64,000 nucleotides of DNA from Adhaeribacter aquaticus DSM 16391 (GCF_000473365.1 NZ_KI421517.1:558001-622000), one strand, 5' to 3'. Counted from the stretch's first letter, positions 10,413-20,062 are shown. A program made the numbers and translations. Notes: generated from the letters alone by a model not told the origin.

Positions 10413-11957
10413 ATGAACTACCTTTCTAACGTAATTCGCTTTTTATTTTGCCTTGGGTTCTTTTCGGGAACGGCTCTGGTTGTTGCTGCTCAATCTATTT
10501 CTCAACCGCACCGGATAGAAATAGAAGATGAAGACTCTAATCCAATAGAGGTGTTGCCTTTACCCGATAGCACGTTTCTGATTTATAAACGTCCTTACTT
10601 TTCCTTTAAAAAAGAACATTCTTTCCAAAAGTATTCCAAAGATTTCAAATTGGTTTGGTCACAAAAGGTAGAACTGGAAAATCGGCTGGAGTTTTATCAG
10701 TTCTTCCCGGGTCCTGATTTTGTTTATGCTCTTTATAAACACAGTAACTCTTCGGAGTTCAGCATTCTTAAAATAGACCCTAAAACCGGTACAAATATAT
10801 TAAACAGCTATAACCTTCGGCAACATGATATAAAATACGAAGTAGACCTAGAGAGCTTTCAGATTTTAGAAAACCACATATTTATTACAGCTAAAAGTTC
10901 TGTTAACTCCTTTGTTATTCACCTAGATGAAATAAACAATGAGCTTAAAACTATACCGGCTCTTTATGGACCATTAAATACTTTAGTAGATTTTCATTTA
11001 GACACCCTCACCAGGCGGGCAGAGTTTATTCTGGCCGAATCTAAAAGTAATATTGGGCGGCTACAAGTAAAACGTTTTAACAGCCAGGGCAACCTTTTTA
11101 CTTCCAATTTTATAAGGCCAGTGGAGCGGCAGAGTTTAATTACAGCAAAAATAAGTCCCGGCGATAGTACTCGTAAAGTAATAATAGGAGCTTATTCTCT
11201 CCGCGATTCCCGCTTTGCACAAGGTTTGTTTTCTACTACCTTAAATAATTTAGAAACGATCCGGTATTACGATTTTATCCAGTTGAAGCACTTTTTCGAT
11301 TTTATGCGGAAAAAGTCCCGGGAGCGGCTTTTCACAAAAGCCCAAAAATACGCGGCTAAAAACAAGACATTCCGGCAACAATACCAACTGCTTATTCATG
11401 ATGCTATTTGGCACGGGGAAAAATTATACTTAGTGGGGGAAGTGTATAATCAGCGTTCTACCACTTATCGTTCCTTGTATAACTACCGCAGCAGCGCCAT
11501 ATTAGCCCGAGCTCGCTGGCGACCTGACTTATTGGAAAATGCCTACCGGACAAACCCCGGCTATAACCGCAATTATAAGTATTCGCACTCCCTGGTTTGC
11601 GTTTTCGACAAAGACGGCAACTACCTATGGGATAATAGCTTAGTAATTAAAGATGTAGAAGATGATGAACTAATACCTGTTTCCCAATTCGGGTTTTATC
11701 AGGACAAAACAATTATGGCTTATGCCTACGAGAAAGAAATCAGGTATAAAATTGTGAATCAAGATAGTACCAGCGAAGAAGCTTTAGTAGAGCCTCTTAG
11801 AACAAATGCTCCGGATGAAAAAATAACCTCTGCTGACAACACCACGCTGTTGCACTGGTACGGCCCCCATTTTATTGCCTTTGGTTACCACTATATTCGC
11901 TCTCCCCGCAGTTCGAACAAACGGATCTTTTTCATAAACAAAGTCTCTTTTAAGTAA
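10413..11957 (+). CDS. Large secreted protein, function unknown
   Basis: The 514-residue product begins with a signal peptide (about 1-27, ending VVAAQS). The remainder is rich in short beta strands with repeating patterns such as FSILKIDPKTGTNILNSYNL and VCVFDKDGNYLWDNSLVIKD, which suggests a beta-propeller-like or WD-type exported protein, but no family is recognised. There is no C-terminal sorting domain and no lipobox. It lies between the EVE gene and pyrR and appears to be transcribed alone. Confidence 0.75.
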   Translation: MNYLSNVIRFLFCLGFFSGTALVVAAQSISQPHRIEIEDEDSNPIEVLPLPDSTFLIYKRPYFSFKKEHSFQKYSKDFKLVWSQKVELENRLEFYQFFPGPDFVYALYKHSNSSEFSILKIDPKTGTNILNSYNLRQHDIKYEVDLESFQILENHIFITAKSSVNSFVIHLDEINNELKTIPALYGPLNTLVDFHLDTLTRRAEFILAESKSNIGRLQVKRFNSQGNLFTSNFIRPVERQSLITAKISPGDSTRKVIIGAYSLRDSRFAQGLFSTTLNNLETIRYYDFIQLKHFFDFMRKKSRERLFTKAQKYAAKNKTFRQQYQLLIHDAIWHGEKLYLVGEVYNQRSTTYRSLYNYRSSAILARARWRPDLLENAYRTNPGYNRNYKYSHSLVCVFDKDGNYLWDNSLVIKDVEDDELIPVSQFGFYQDKTIMAYAYEKEIRYKIVNQDSTSEEALVEPLRTNAPDEKITSADNTTLLHWYGPHFIAFGYHYIRSPRSSNKRIFFINKVSFK

Positions 11958-12092
11958 AGGAGATACTTCTAAAGGATTTTGGCATACGACACAAAAGGTT
12001 ATAAATGCCGTTAGGCAACTATGACATTACTTATACCATTACCTTTTACTGGGCAAAAAAATAAGTACTTATCCCGAATTGCTAATAATTAT

Positions 12093-12122
12093 TTTGTGCC
12101 TAGATTCTAATATTTATATTTG
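12093..12122 (+). promoter_or_regulatory. Promoter of pyrR-pyrB
   Basis: TTTG at 12093-12096, an 18-base spacer, then TATATTTG at 12115-12122 make a textbook Bacteroidota promoter. The start would fall near 12129, leaving a leader of about 9 bases before the ATG at 12138. Confidence 0.75.
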
Positions 12123-12137
12123 TGCTGGAAAAAGGCC

Positions 12138-12689
12138 ATGCAGAAAAGACTTATCGTAAGCAATCAGTTGCTGGACATCATGATTCAGCGCCTCTCGCAT
12201 CAGCTCATCGAGACTCATGTAGATTTTTCGCAGTCTGTAATTCTTGGCTTACAGCCCCGTGGTATTTTTGTAGCCGAGCGAATTCAGAAAAAACTGCAGG
12301 AAATATTAGGTTTTTCTATCCGGACTGGTCAGTTAGACATTACCTTTCACCGCGATGATTTCCGCCGACGTGAAAGCCCGATAACCGCCAATGCTACCAA
12401 TATTAACTTCCATATAGAAAGTCAGAAAGTAATTCTAATTGATGATGTGCTGTTTACTGGTAGGTCAGTAAGAGCCGCCTTGGATGCCATGATTGCTTAT
12501 GGTCGTCCGGCAAGCGTAGAATTATTAGTTCTGGTTGATAGACGTTATACCCGGCATTTACCCATTGAAGCCAAATATGTGGGTAAATACGTGAACTCTT
12601 TACCTTCTGAACGGGTGCTGGTAGAATGGAAAAACGAAGATACCCCAGAAGATAATATTTGGCTTTTTACCAAAAACGACGAAGTTTAA
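12138..12689 (+). CDS. pyrR: PyrR: pyrimidine operon regulator / uracil phosphoribosyltransferase
   Basis: The product has 183 residues in the phosphoribosyltransferase fold. The PRPP-binding loop is VILIDDVLFTGRSVRAAL, and the N-terminal part VILGLQPRGIFVAERI is typical of PyrR. In Gram-positive bacteria PyrR binds an mRNA anti-antiterminator under UMP control and also makes UMP from uracil. A possible in-frame TTG at 12120 is rejected because it lies inside the -7 promoter element; the ATG at 12138 is used. It is two bases upstream of pyrB, so the two are one operon. The leader is only about 9 bases, too short for an attenuator, so the regulatory half of its role is doubtful here. Confidence 0.93.
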   Translation: MQKRLIVSNQLLDIMIQRLSHQLIETHVDFSQSVILGLQPRGIFVAERIQKKLQEILGFSIRTGQLDITFHRDDFRRRESPITANATNINFHIESQKVILIDDVLFTGRSVRAALDAMIAYGRPASVELLVLVDRRYTRHLPIEAKYVGKYVNSLPSERVLVEWKNEDTPEDNIWLFTKNDEV

Positions 12690-12691
12690 AT

Positions 12692-13618
12692 ATGCAACAA
12701 TTAAGCGTCCGGCATTTACTAGGCATAAAAGATCTTACTCCGGCTGATATCCAACTGATATTTGAGACAGCCGATAATTTTAAAGAAGTGCTGAGCCGGA
12801 CTATTAAAAAAGTACCTTCCCTGCGTGATATAACAATCGCTAACGTCTTCTTCGAGAATTCAACCCGTACCCGGCTTTCATTTGAACTAGCCGAAAAAAG
12901 ATTATCAGCAGATATTATAAACTTCTCGGCCAGTGGTAGCTCCGTAAAAAAAGGAGAAACCTTGCTAGATACCGTTAATAATATTTTAGCCATGAAAGTA
13001 GATATGATTGTGATGCGGCATGCCAGTGCTGGAGCGCCTCACTTCCTATCGCGCCACATTAAGGCTAACATTGTAAATGCTGGTGATGGCACTCATGAGC
13101 ACCCAACCCAGGCTTTGCTGGATTCTTTCTCTATCCGGGAAAAATATGGCGAAGTAGGCGGCAAAAAAATCGCCATTATAGGAGATATTTTACATTCTCG
13201 GGTGGCACTCTCCAATATTTTTGCACTAAAAAAGCTAGGGGCCGAAGTAATGGTATGTGGTCCTGCTACTTTATTACCAAGGTATATTTCAGAATTAGGT
13301 GTTAAAGTAGAACTGGACGTTAAGAAAGCATTGGCCTGGTGTGATGTAGCAAATGTACTCCGGATTCAGTTAGAAAGGCAACAAATGAAGTATTTCCCCT
13401 CTTTACGGGAATATACCTTATACTATGGTATTGATAAAAAATTATTAGACACACTGGATAAGGAAATTACGATTATGCACCCAGGCCCCATAAACCGGGG
13501 TGTGGAATTAAGTAGTGATGCAGCCGATTCTCATCATTCTATTATATTAAATCAGGTAGAAAACGGCGTAGCTATCCGGATGGCTGTTCTATACTTACTA
13601 GCCTCTAAAACGAGCTAA
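12692..13618 (+). CDS. pyrB: Aspartate carbamoyltransferase catalytic subunit
   Basis: Catalyses carbamoyl phosphate plus aspartate to carbamoyl aspartate, the committed step of pyrimidine synthesis. The protein is 308 residues, the usual size. The carbamoyl-phosphate-binding motif STRTRLSFE (about 54-62) and the GDGTHEHPTQALLD motif (about 130-143) are intact, and MHPGPINRGVE near the C-terminus is typical. The ATG at 12692 follows the pyrR stop by two bases; an in-frame upstream start at 12659 would overlap pyrR by 31 bases and is less likely. No pyrI regulatory subunit follows. A very long terminator ends the operon. Confidence 0.96.
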   Translation: MQQLSVRHLLGIKDLTPADIQLIFETADNFKEVLSRTIKKVPSLRDITIANVFFENSTRTRLSFELAEKRLSADIINFSASGSSVKKGETLLDTVNNILAMKVDMIVMRHASAGAPHFLSRHIKANIVNAGDGTHEHPTQALLDSFSIREKYGEVGGKKIAIIGDILHSRVALSNIFALKKLGAEVMVCGPATLLPRYISELGVKVELDVKKALAWCDVANVLRIQLERQQMKYFPSLREYTLYYGIDKKLLDTLDKEITIMHPGPINRGVELSSDAADSHHSIILNQVENGVAIRMAVLYLLASKTS

Positions 13619-13636
13619 TAGACTACTGTAATAAAA

Positions 13637-13696
13637 AAATTCAGGAATAAAAAAGCCCGCACAATTTTTTGTGCGGGCTTTTTTATTCCTGAATTT
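13637..13696. terminator. Intrinsic terminator after pyrB
   Basis: A nearly perfect inverted repeat of about 27 bp (arms 13637-13663 and 13670-13696) whose GC core GCCCGCACA is followed by a T run. It is long and symmetrical, so it may work in both directions. Confidence 0.93.
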
Positions 13697-13725
13697 AAGC
13701 CTTGGTAAAAAACTATATAAAAACA

Positions 13726-13757
13726 AAAAGAGCGATGGATATTTCCACCGCTCTTTT
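13726..13757 (-). terminator. Intrinsic terminator after the OmpA/TSP3 gene
   Basis: Arms AAAAGAGCG and CGCTCTTTT with a TGGA/TCCA extension; read on the minus strand a T-rich tail follows. It lies 67 bases past the stop of the gene at 13824. Confidence 0.75.
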
Positions 13758-13823
13758 GCTTTATTGTCCGATTAGTTCTGCTAAGTACTATGGCTGTTAG
13801 GCCAACTAATCTTCTTAAGGTTC

Positions 13824-15308
13824 TTATTCAAATACTAACTCTACCTGGGCGCGACGGTTAAGTGCTCGTCCGGCAGCTGTTTCGTTATCACCACGTGGTC
13901 TGGACTCACCATAACCAACAGTAGTTACACGGTTTCTTGCAATTCTACCTCTGCTAGTCAGGTAACGAGCAACAGCAGCAGCTCTTCTTTCTGATAAGCC
14001 TTGGTTATACTCATCGGTACCAGTTGCATCTGCGTGACCAGAAACGTTCACATCAAAGTCTGGGTTTTGTTTCAGGAAGCGAACAATTTGATCTAATTTT
14101 CTGAAAGAAACTTTACGCAGAACAGCTTTGTCAAATTCGAACTGGATGTAAGTAGTATCTTGTAAGTTACCACGGTTAACACCTCTTGGGATTGGTTTTC
14201 TTAATGGGCAACCATTAGCATCTACCTGAGTACCAGCCGGAGTATTTGGACACTTATCTAAAGCATCAGCTACACCGTCACCATCAGCGTCTAATGGACA
14301 ACCTTTAGCATCTACCTGAGTACCAGCCGGAGTATCTGGGCATTGGTCTTGAGCATCTGCTACACCATCATTATCAGCATCTGGGCAACCATTCAGAGCA
14401 GGTAAACCTGGCGTATCTGGGCATTGGTCTTGCGCATCTGCTACACCGTCGTTATCACGGTCAGGGCATCCGTTAAGAGAGGCTACACCAGCAACATCTG
14501 GGCAGTTATCTTGGTAATCAGGAACTCCGTCTTTATCAGTATCAACTGGGCAACCGTTTTCATCAACTTTTACGCCAGATGGAGTATCAGGGCATTTATC
14601 TTTTCTATCAGGCACACCATCCATGTCAGTATCTTTAGCTTTACCTAAAGCAAAAGTTAAACCTGCATTGTGTTGTAAGAAACGGTCGTGTAATTTATCA
14701 TTTGGTCTTCTGAAACCGTCAGTTTGGTCGGTAGTTAAATACATCTGACCAGTTTGTACAAATAAACCTACACGCTCGCTTACGTTAAGTTTAACACCGG
14801 CAGCACCCCACCATAAATCGTGAGCTAAATCGCCGTCAGTACCGTTTGGCGGGAAAGTACCGAAACCACCACGACCAGAAACGTCTGTAAAGGCTCCACC
14901 ATAACCGAAGGATACATATGGATGTAAAAGAGCATCGTCTTTAATACCAAATTTAACCTTCACACCACCCAGCACATTCATCATTTCACCATTGAAATAA
15001 TAGTTCTGAGAACGGCCACTTGCAAACACACCGCCTTGTACGTTGTTGTTATAATCAATACGTGCCCGGCTGAAGTTTAACGTTAAGTCAAACCAAGGGC
15101 TTAAGTAACGGGAAAGACCAATACCACCACCGGTTCTTCCTTCTCCGAATTTAAAGAACTCGGAACCCACATTACCTTTGTATTGATATACGCTGGCAAA
15201 GCCAGAGAGAGCCCACTTATTGTCGGCGTTTTGTGCATAACTACTAGTAGCCAAAAAGGAACATAGCACAAATGCCGCTGCTACCGTTTTGTTAAAAATT
15301 CTTTTCAT
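13824..15308 (-). CDS. OmpA-family outer-membrane protein with thrombospondin type 3 repeats
   Basis: The 494 residues comprise a Sec signal (about 1-25, cleaved after SYA), an N-terminal barrel-like region (about 30-215) with alternating aromatic strands, a run of calcium-binding thrombospondin type 3 repeats (about 225-360; units like DTDKDGVPDYQDNCPD, with a Cys each), and a C-terminal OmpA peptidoglycan-binding domain (about 385-494) with VSGHADATGTDEYNQGLSER and NRRAQVELVF. It probably links outer membrane and cell wall. Repeat DNA is visible: a segment of about 35 bases near 14215 recurs near 14302. This is one of the commonest surface proteins in the phylum. A hairpin terminator follows. 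Confidence 0.93.
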   Translation of the reverse strand: MKRIFNKTVAAAFVLCSFLATSSYAQNADNKWALSGFASVYQYKGNVGSEFFKFGEGRTGGGIGLSRYLSPWFDLTLNFSRARIDYNNNVQGGVFASGRSQNYYFNGEMMNVLGGVKVKFGIKDDALLHPYVSFGYGGAFTDVSGRGGFGTFPPNGTDGDLAHDLWWGAAGVKLNVSERVGLFVQTGQMYLTTDQTDGFRRPNDKLHDRFLQHNAGLTFALGKAKDTDMDGVPDRKDKCPDTPSGVKVDENGCPVDTDKDGVPDYQDNCPDVAGVASLNGCPDRDNDGVADAQDQCPDTPGLPALNGCPDADNDGVADAQDQCPDTPAGTQVDAKGCPLDADGDGVADALDKCPNTPAGTQVDANGCPLRKPIPRGVNRGNLQDTTYIQFEFDKAVLRKVSFRKLDQIVRFLKQNPDFDVNVSGHADATGTDEYNQGLSERRAAAVARYLTSRGRIARNRVTTVGYGESRPRGDNETAAGRALNRRAQVELVFE

Positions 15309-15739
15309 AGTTTTAAATTAGTGTTGATTTACTTGTAATAATTATAAAATGGAATATTAATTTTCGCGTATATACCCTAATTCATGAAAAATGTTCCAAT
15401 AAAATAAATCCTTTTAAAATTTAGTTTTTATTTAACAAAGGCTTTTTTCCTAATTAAAGCCCTTCTTTTCATTTCAGGTCTGTTATCATTTATTACCTTT
15501 TTGCTTTAAATATTTGTTTTAATACGGGTCAAATTATTATTAGATACATCTGACACTTCCTATGTACCAACTATCCGACCGCAAAAATAATTTTTTTTCC
15601 TATATAGTAAAATTTCATTTGAATAAATATGGATTAAACTAACTATCTAAATACTTTAATACCTTTATAAATGTTTAGTTATCTGCTATTTAAAGCTCTT
15701 TATTTAGATAAGCATTAAATAAATTTTTTAAACATTTAA
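15309..15739. other. AT-rich spacer upstream of the OmpA/TSP3 gene
   Basis: 431 bases without a credible gene, very rich in A and T. It must hold the promoter of the OmpA gene. The only TAnnTTTG match on the minus strand is TATTTTTG at 15582-15589, which would give a leader of about 270 bases; its -33 region is poor. Nothing else is recognised. Confidence 0.4.
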
Positions 15740-17218
15740 CTAAATCCCCATAAGTGGCTCATCCAGCTCAAAATCATATAAAGTTATTCTCCTGATATGA
15801 TAATAGGCGTGCCAGTATTTATTTAAAGCACTAATATAGCTTTTGGTAGCTTTATCTCTTTCTTCAGTGGCAATGTTCAAATCCACTAAGCTAATTCCAC
15901 CTTTTAAATATCTTTCTTTTGTGATTATGTATCTTTTATCGGCTATTTCATCGCTGCGCCGGGCTATTTCCATTTGGTCCCGTAAAACCCTGAACATTTT
16001 AACATTTAAGTAAATATCCTGATCAAAGTTAATCCGCTGCTGCTCGACATTAGTTTTAACCAGCTCCTGATTAGCTTTGGCCGTTCCCAAACGTCCTGCT
16101 GTACGACCCCAATCCATTATAGGAATATTAAACCCTAAATGTACCCGTTGCTGCGCAGAAGGATCATCATACACCTGCGCAAATTGCAACGACTGCTGGG
16201 TTAAACCAAATGAAGCGAATAAATTGGCTCTTACTCCGGTTTCGCCTTTAGCACGGGCCAGGTTTTGCTCTGCTTCCAGTAACTCCCGCTGAAAACCAAT
16301 CATGCGTTGCCGGTTTTTATGCGCTTGTTCCAATGCCACCTTTTCATTTACGTCAAATTTAGGAATTTCCGTTGGCGGCACTAAATGCATGGGTTCGTCG
16401 TCTACCAAACCAATATAAACCTTCAGGCGCAGTGTACTACCTTCTACATCCAAAGCTACCTGCTCCAGGTTTTGCCTGGCATTCAGCAAGGTTAACTCCA
16501 TTTGCAACAGTTCATTTTCAGGCATTTTCCCCTCATTAAACCGTTTTAAGGATACTTTGTAGAGCGTATCGCTGTTTATTACATTTTTTTTAGCAATCTG
16601 AAAACTTATCTGGCTCAATAACAAATTAAAAAAATGAGTAGAGGCCTCTTCCGAGATAATTTCCATTCGCTCTAAATATTCCCGCTTAGCTTCTTCATAC
16701 TTAAGCGGTTGAATCTTTTTCTCCCAGCTTAGCCACCTGTACCCAAAAAAAGGCTGATTATAGGTGACGGTATAGGGTATTGAGGAATAACGGGTACCAT
16801 TAGCTGCGACCTGAAAGTCGTCAATTCTTTTGATCTGGCTATTAATAGAAATATGTCCTCCGGTAAAACCAAGTTCCTGCCCCAACGATAATTGCAAGGA
16901 AGAATTGGCATTATGGGTATTAATAAATGTTAGGCTACCTTTATCTGTAAGACGAGGCTCAATGGTTTTATTAAATTCAGGTAGCGTTCCGTTTAAATTT
17001 AGCTGGGGCAGAAAGTTAGACTTGTAATTTTTGTATTGCCACGTTTTGTTTTCGAGCAGCACAGACGCATACCGGTAACTGGATGATTGTGACTTAGCTA
17101 AAGACACCACTTGTTTTAGGGTGAATACGCGTAACGGAGCATGTTCCTGGGCCTTTACAAGCGTTGCAAGCTGAAGAGTGATAAATATAAGAAAGCCTAT
17201 AAAACGAAATCTCCTCAC
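15740..17218 (-). CDS. TolC-family outer-membrane protein
   Basis: The 492-residue protein has a signal peptide (about 1-23, ending VKAQE) and the duplicated TolC/OEP architecture: two long helical hairpins, with characteristic Asn/Gln-rich heptads such as ALEQAHKNRQRMIGFQRELLEAEQNLARAKGE (near 290-320). Such proteins form the trimeric outer-membrane duct of tripartite exporters or type I secretion. No membrane-fusion or inner-membrane pump gene is next to it, so the partner must be elsewhere. A TAGTTTTG -7 element lies 48 bases upstream. Confidence 0.92.
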   Translation of the reverse strand: MRRFRFIGFLIFITLQLATLVKAQEHAPLRVFTLKQVVSLAKSQSSSYRYASVLLENKTWQYKNYKSNFLPQLNLNGTLPEFNKTIEPRLTDKGSLTFINTHNANSSLQLSLGQELGFTGGHISINSQIKRIDDFQVAANGTRYSSIPYTVTYNQPFFGYRWLSWEKKIQPLKYEEAKREYLERMEIISEEASTHFFNLLLSQISFQIAKKNVINSDTLYKVSLKRFNEGKMPENELLQMELTLLNARQNLEQVALDVEGSTLRLKVYIGLVDDEPMHLVPPTEIPKFDVNEKVALEQAHKNRQRMIGFQRELLEAEQNLARAKGETGVRANLFASFGLTQQSLQFAQVYDDPSAQQRVHLGFNIPIMDWGRTAGRLGTAKANQELVKTNVEQQRINFDQDIYLNVKMFRVLRDQMEIARRSDEIADKRYIITKERYLKGGISLVDLNIATEERDKATKSYISALNKYWHAYYHIRRITLYDFELDEPLMGI

Positions 17219-17266
17219 CTACTTAACTTCTTTGATCCTTAATTTGAAATTTTTAAACAAACAGCT

Positions 17267-17274
17267 CAAAACTA
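17267..17274 (-). promoter_or_regulatory. -7 promoter element of the TolC-family gene
   Basis: Minus-strand TAGTTTTG matches TAnnTTTG; a minus-strand TTTG at 17291-17294 is 16 bases upstream, slightly short for a -33 element. Confidence 0.42.
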
Positions 17275-17326
17275 GCGGGAGATTCTGTCTCAAATTTGAA
17301 GTTTCCAAGAACTATGCACTTTCTGT

Positions 17327-17369
17327 AAAAAAAATGAGCACCCCTAAAACAGGAGGTGCTCATTTTTTT
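17327..17369 (-). terminator. Intrinsic terminator after the aminopeptidase gene
   Basis: Arms AAAAAATGAGCACC and GGTGCTCATTTTTT form a perfect hairpin ending in a T run on the minus strand, 17 bases after the stop at 17386. Confidence 0.85.
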
Positions 17370-17385
17370 GGCTTAGTAAATTTTA

Positions 17386-18675
17386 TTATTCCTTCATCAG
17401 CCGTTCTATATCATCTGGCTCCAGCGGAATATCCTGCATTAAATCTACGGGACCATTTGCCGTTACCAGAATATCATTTTCAAGCCGGATCCCAATACCC
17501 TCCTCTCTTATATAAATACCAGGTTCGCACGTAAACACCATTCCGGCTTCAAATGGCCGGTACTTATTACCAACATCATGTACATCTAACCCTAAAAAGT
17601 GAGAAGTACCGTGCATAAAATACTTTTTATATAATGGCTTCTCCGGGTCCTGATTTTTAACATCGCTTTCATTAAGCAGCCCTAGCTTTATTAGTTCGTT
17701 TTGCATAACAGTACCTACAAAAACATGGTACTGATCCAGGGTATTACCCGGCACTAACATATTTTTAGCGGTTTTCATTACCTGTAACACGGAGTTATAA
17801 ACTTCCCGCTGGCGCTTGGTAAACGTACCATTTACAGGCACCGTTCGGGTTAAGTCAGAAGCATAATTAGCGTATTCCGCTCCAAAATCCATTAAAATAA
17901 GATCTCCTTCCTTACACTCCCGATTATTATCCACATAATGTAATATACAGGCGTTGGCTCCCGATGCTATGATTGAACTATACGCTGGTCCGCGCGACCG
18001 GTGCTTCAGAAACTCATGGTAAATTTCAGCTTCAATTTCATATTCCATAACCCCCGGCTTAATAAATTTAAGCAAGCGCCGAAAAGCCATTTCGGTAATG
18101 TTACATGCCTTCTTTATTAATTCTATTTCAATTTCTGATTTTATTGCTCGCAGGTAGTGCATCACCGGAGCACTGCGTTCGTATTGGTGCGCCGGGTATT
18201 TTTCCTTACAATATTTAATAAAGCGGGCATCCCGCGACTCCACTTCTACATCGGCCCGGATATGTTCATTCGTATTAACATATATATGTTCTACTTCGGC
18301 CATCAAAGAATTAAACACCTGCTTGAACTCAGTAATCCAATAAATACTTTTGATGCCGGATATTTCATAAGCCTGTTCTTTGGTTAGTTTATACCCTTCC
18401 CAGGTAAGAATATGATCATTTGTTTCCCGCAGAAAAAGAATTTCCCGATTTCGGGCATCCTTGGCCTCCGGATAAATTAATAGAATACTTTCCTCCTGAT
18501 CAATTCCACTTAAATAAAATAAATCACTGTTCTGCCGGAAAGGCATCGTGCCATCGGCATTGGTAGGCATTATATCATTAGAATGAAAAACAGCCAATGA
18601 ACAACGCTTTATCCGATCGCAAAACCTTTTCCTGTTTTCTATAAACAAATTGGAATCAATAGGTAAGTATCTCAT
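17386..18675 (-). CDS. pepP: X-Pro aminopeptidase (aminopeptidase P family, M24B)
   Basis: Cytoplasmic metallopeptidase that removes the N-terminal residue before proline. The 429 residues include an N-terminal AMP_N domain (about 1-130) and the pita-bread catalytic domain. The five metal ligands are all visible: Asp in LMDFGAEY, Asp in SDLTRTVP, His in GTSHFLGLDVHD, Glu in FTCEPGIYI and Glu in IRLENDILV. There is no signal peptide. It is a single gene with its own terminator. Confidence 0.95.
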   Translation of the reverse strand: MRYLPIDSNLFIENRKRFCDRIKRCSLAVFHSNDIMPTNADGTMPFRQNSDLFYLSGIDQEESILLIYPEAKDARNREILFLRETNDHILTWEGYKLTKEQAYEISGIKSIYWITEFKQVFNSLMAEVEHIYVNTNEHIRADVEVESRDARFIKYCKEKYPAHQYERSAPVMHYLRAIKSEIEIELIKKACNITEMAFRRLLKFIKPGVMEYEIEAEIYHEFLKHRSRGPAYSSIIASGANACILHYVDNNRECKEGDLILMDFGAEYANYASDLTRTVPVNGTFTKRQREVYNSVLQVMKTAKNMLVPGNTLDQYHVFVGTVMQNELIKLGLLNESDVKNQDPEKPLYKKYFMHGTSHFLGLDVHDVGNKYRPFEAGMVFTCEPGIYIREEGIGIRLENDILVTANGPVDLMQDIPLEPDDIERLMKE

Positions 18676-18862
18676 AGTTTATAAATTTATTGATAAGAGC
18701 CATACAGGTTACAGCTAACCTAAAATTCTTTTAACGTGTGTTACAACGCATTCCTTTGAGCAAATATTAACTTCTGCTACTTAAAATAAAAGAATAACCC
18801 GGCTTTATTATTATAAAATGTAAAAGCAGAACTGTAATTTTACTTTTCTTTACAGCTAATGC

Positions 18863-19996
18863 ATGATGCGAATAGGCTTTGATGCCAAAAGAGCTTTTAA
18901 TAATACTTCCGGGTTAGGTAATTACAGCCGCTTTGTAATATCGGAGTTACGCAATTATTTTCCTTCGGAAAATTATTTTTTATACACCCCGCGTTTATCT
19001 CCACAATTTCAAAACTTTTATACCCCATCTAACCAGGTACAAATTAAACAACCTCAAGGATTAGCCAAATTCACCAAGGGTTTATGGCGAACAGCCGGCA
19101 TAAAAAGTAACCTCCGGCAGGATGGCATTGAGCTTTACCACGGTTTAAGCAATGAATTGCCTTTTACAAAAACCTCCGGCACCAAGTACGTTGTTACCAT
19201 TCATGATCTTATTTTCATCAGGTATCCGGAGTTATACAAACCTATTGACCGGTTAATTTACAAGCAAAAGTTTAGATATGCTTGTGAAAAAGCCGACAAA
19301 ATTATTGCTATTAGCGAACAAACTAAACAAGATATATTAACTAATTATAAAACACCCGCTGAAAAGATCCAGGTTATTTATCAGGATTGCCATGCTGGCT
19401 TTCATGAGGTACGTTCGGATGCGGAAAAAACTTTGATCAAACAGAAATACAACCTACCAGAAGAGTTTATTATATGCGTCGGAACCCTGGAAGATCGGAA
19501 AAACCAATTAATGTTACTGAAAGCGTGGCACCAGGCGGGTGCGCACCAAAATATACCCATTGTTTTTATCGGCCGACGAACTGAATATACCAAAAAACTG
19601 GAGGCTTATTTAGTCGCTAATCAGCTAACCCATGCGGTTTTCTTTTTGCCCTACATACCTACAAGAGAATTACCAGTAATTTACCAATTAGCCACCATTT
19701 TTGTATATCCTTCTTTATTCGAAGGTTTTGGCATTCCAATTTTAGAAGCCTTAAATAGCGGAGTACCGGTTATTACCTCCACTGGCTCTTGCTTTGCCGA
19801 AGCCGGTGGGCCTGATACCCTTTATGCCGACCCGAATAAACCAGAAGAGCTGGCCCAACACTTACAAACAGTACTACAAAACACTGCTTTACGCCAGCAC
19901 ATAATTGCCCGGGGAAGAGAATACGCAAAACAATTTCGCGCCGAAAAAACAATTCCTCAGATCCATCAACTTTACACCTCCTTATTAAAAGGTTAA
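18863..19996 (+). CDS. Glycosyltransferase family 4 (GT-B) protein
   Basis: The 377-residue protein has the two-domain GT-B layout. The N-terminal glycine-rich turn is NNTSGLGNYSRFV (13-25); the C-terminal donor domain shows YPSLFEGFGIPILEALNSG with the EX7E pattern of GT4 retaining enzymes and VITSTGSCFAEAGG. The start has two adjacent ATG codons (18863 and 18866). Substrate is unknown; it could act in exopolysaccharide or glycolipid synthesis. No sugar-pathway genes flank it: the neighbours are an aminopeptidase and an M16 peptidase. Confidence 0.9.
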   Translation: MMRIGFDAKRAFNNTSGLGNYSRFVISELRNYFPSENYFLYTPRLSPQFQNFYTPSNQVQIKQPQGLAKFTKGLWRTAGIKSNLRQDGIELYHGLSNELPFTKTSGTKYVVTIHDLIFIRYPELYKPIDRLIYKQKFRYACEKADKIIAISEQTKQDILTNYKTPAEKIQVIYQDCHAGFHEVRSDAEKTLIKQKYNLPEEFIICVGTLEDRKNQLMLLKAWHQAGAHQNIPIVFIGRRTEYTKKLEAYLVANQLTHAVFFLPYIPTRELPVIYQLATIFVYPSLFEGFGIPILEALNSGVPVITSTGSCFAEAGGPDTLYADPNKPEELAQHLQTVLQNTALRQHIIARGREYAKQFRAEKTIPQIHQLYTSLLKG

Positions 19997-20033
19997 TCGT
20001 ATATAAATGCCACCAAAATTGCTTATTTTTTAG

Positions 20034-20041
20034 TAATTTTG
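20034..20041 (+). promoter_or_regulatory. -7 promoter element of the M16 peptidase gene
   Basis: TAATTTTG is an exact TAnnTTTG match 21 bases before the ATG at 20063. It also covers the alternative TTG start at 20039, arguing against that start. Confidence 0.55.
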
Positions 20042-20062
20042 TCGTCCCAAAACCAAAACTGC

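Noticed and set aside
12120-12137. Upstream TTG start for pyrR
   Set aside because: It lies within the TATATTTG promoter element, so it cannot be on the mRNA.
14200-14650. Regularly spaced repeats suggesting an array
   Set aside because: These are the codons of thrombospondin type 3 repeats in the OmpA-family gene, in frame and diverged, not CRISPR repeats.
20039-20062. Upstream TTG start for the M16 peptidase
   Set aside because: It overlaps the TAATTTTG element; the ATG at 20063 gives the usual N-terminus.
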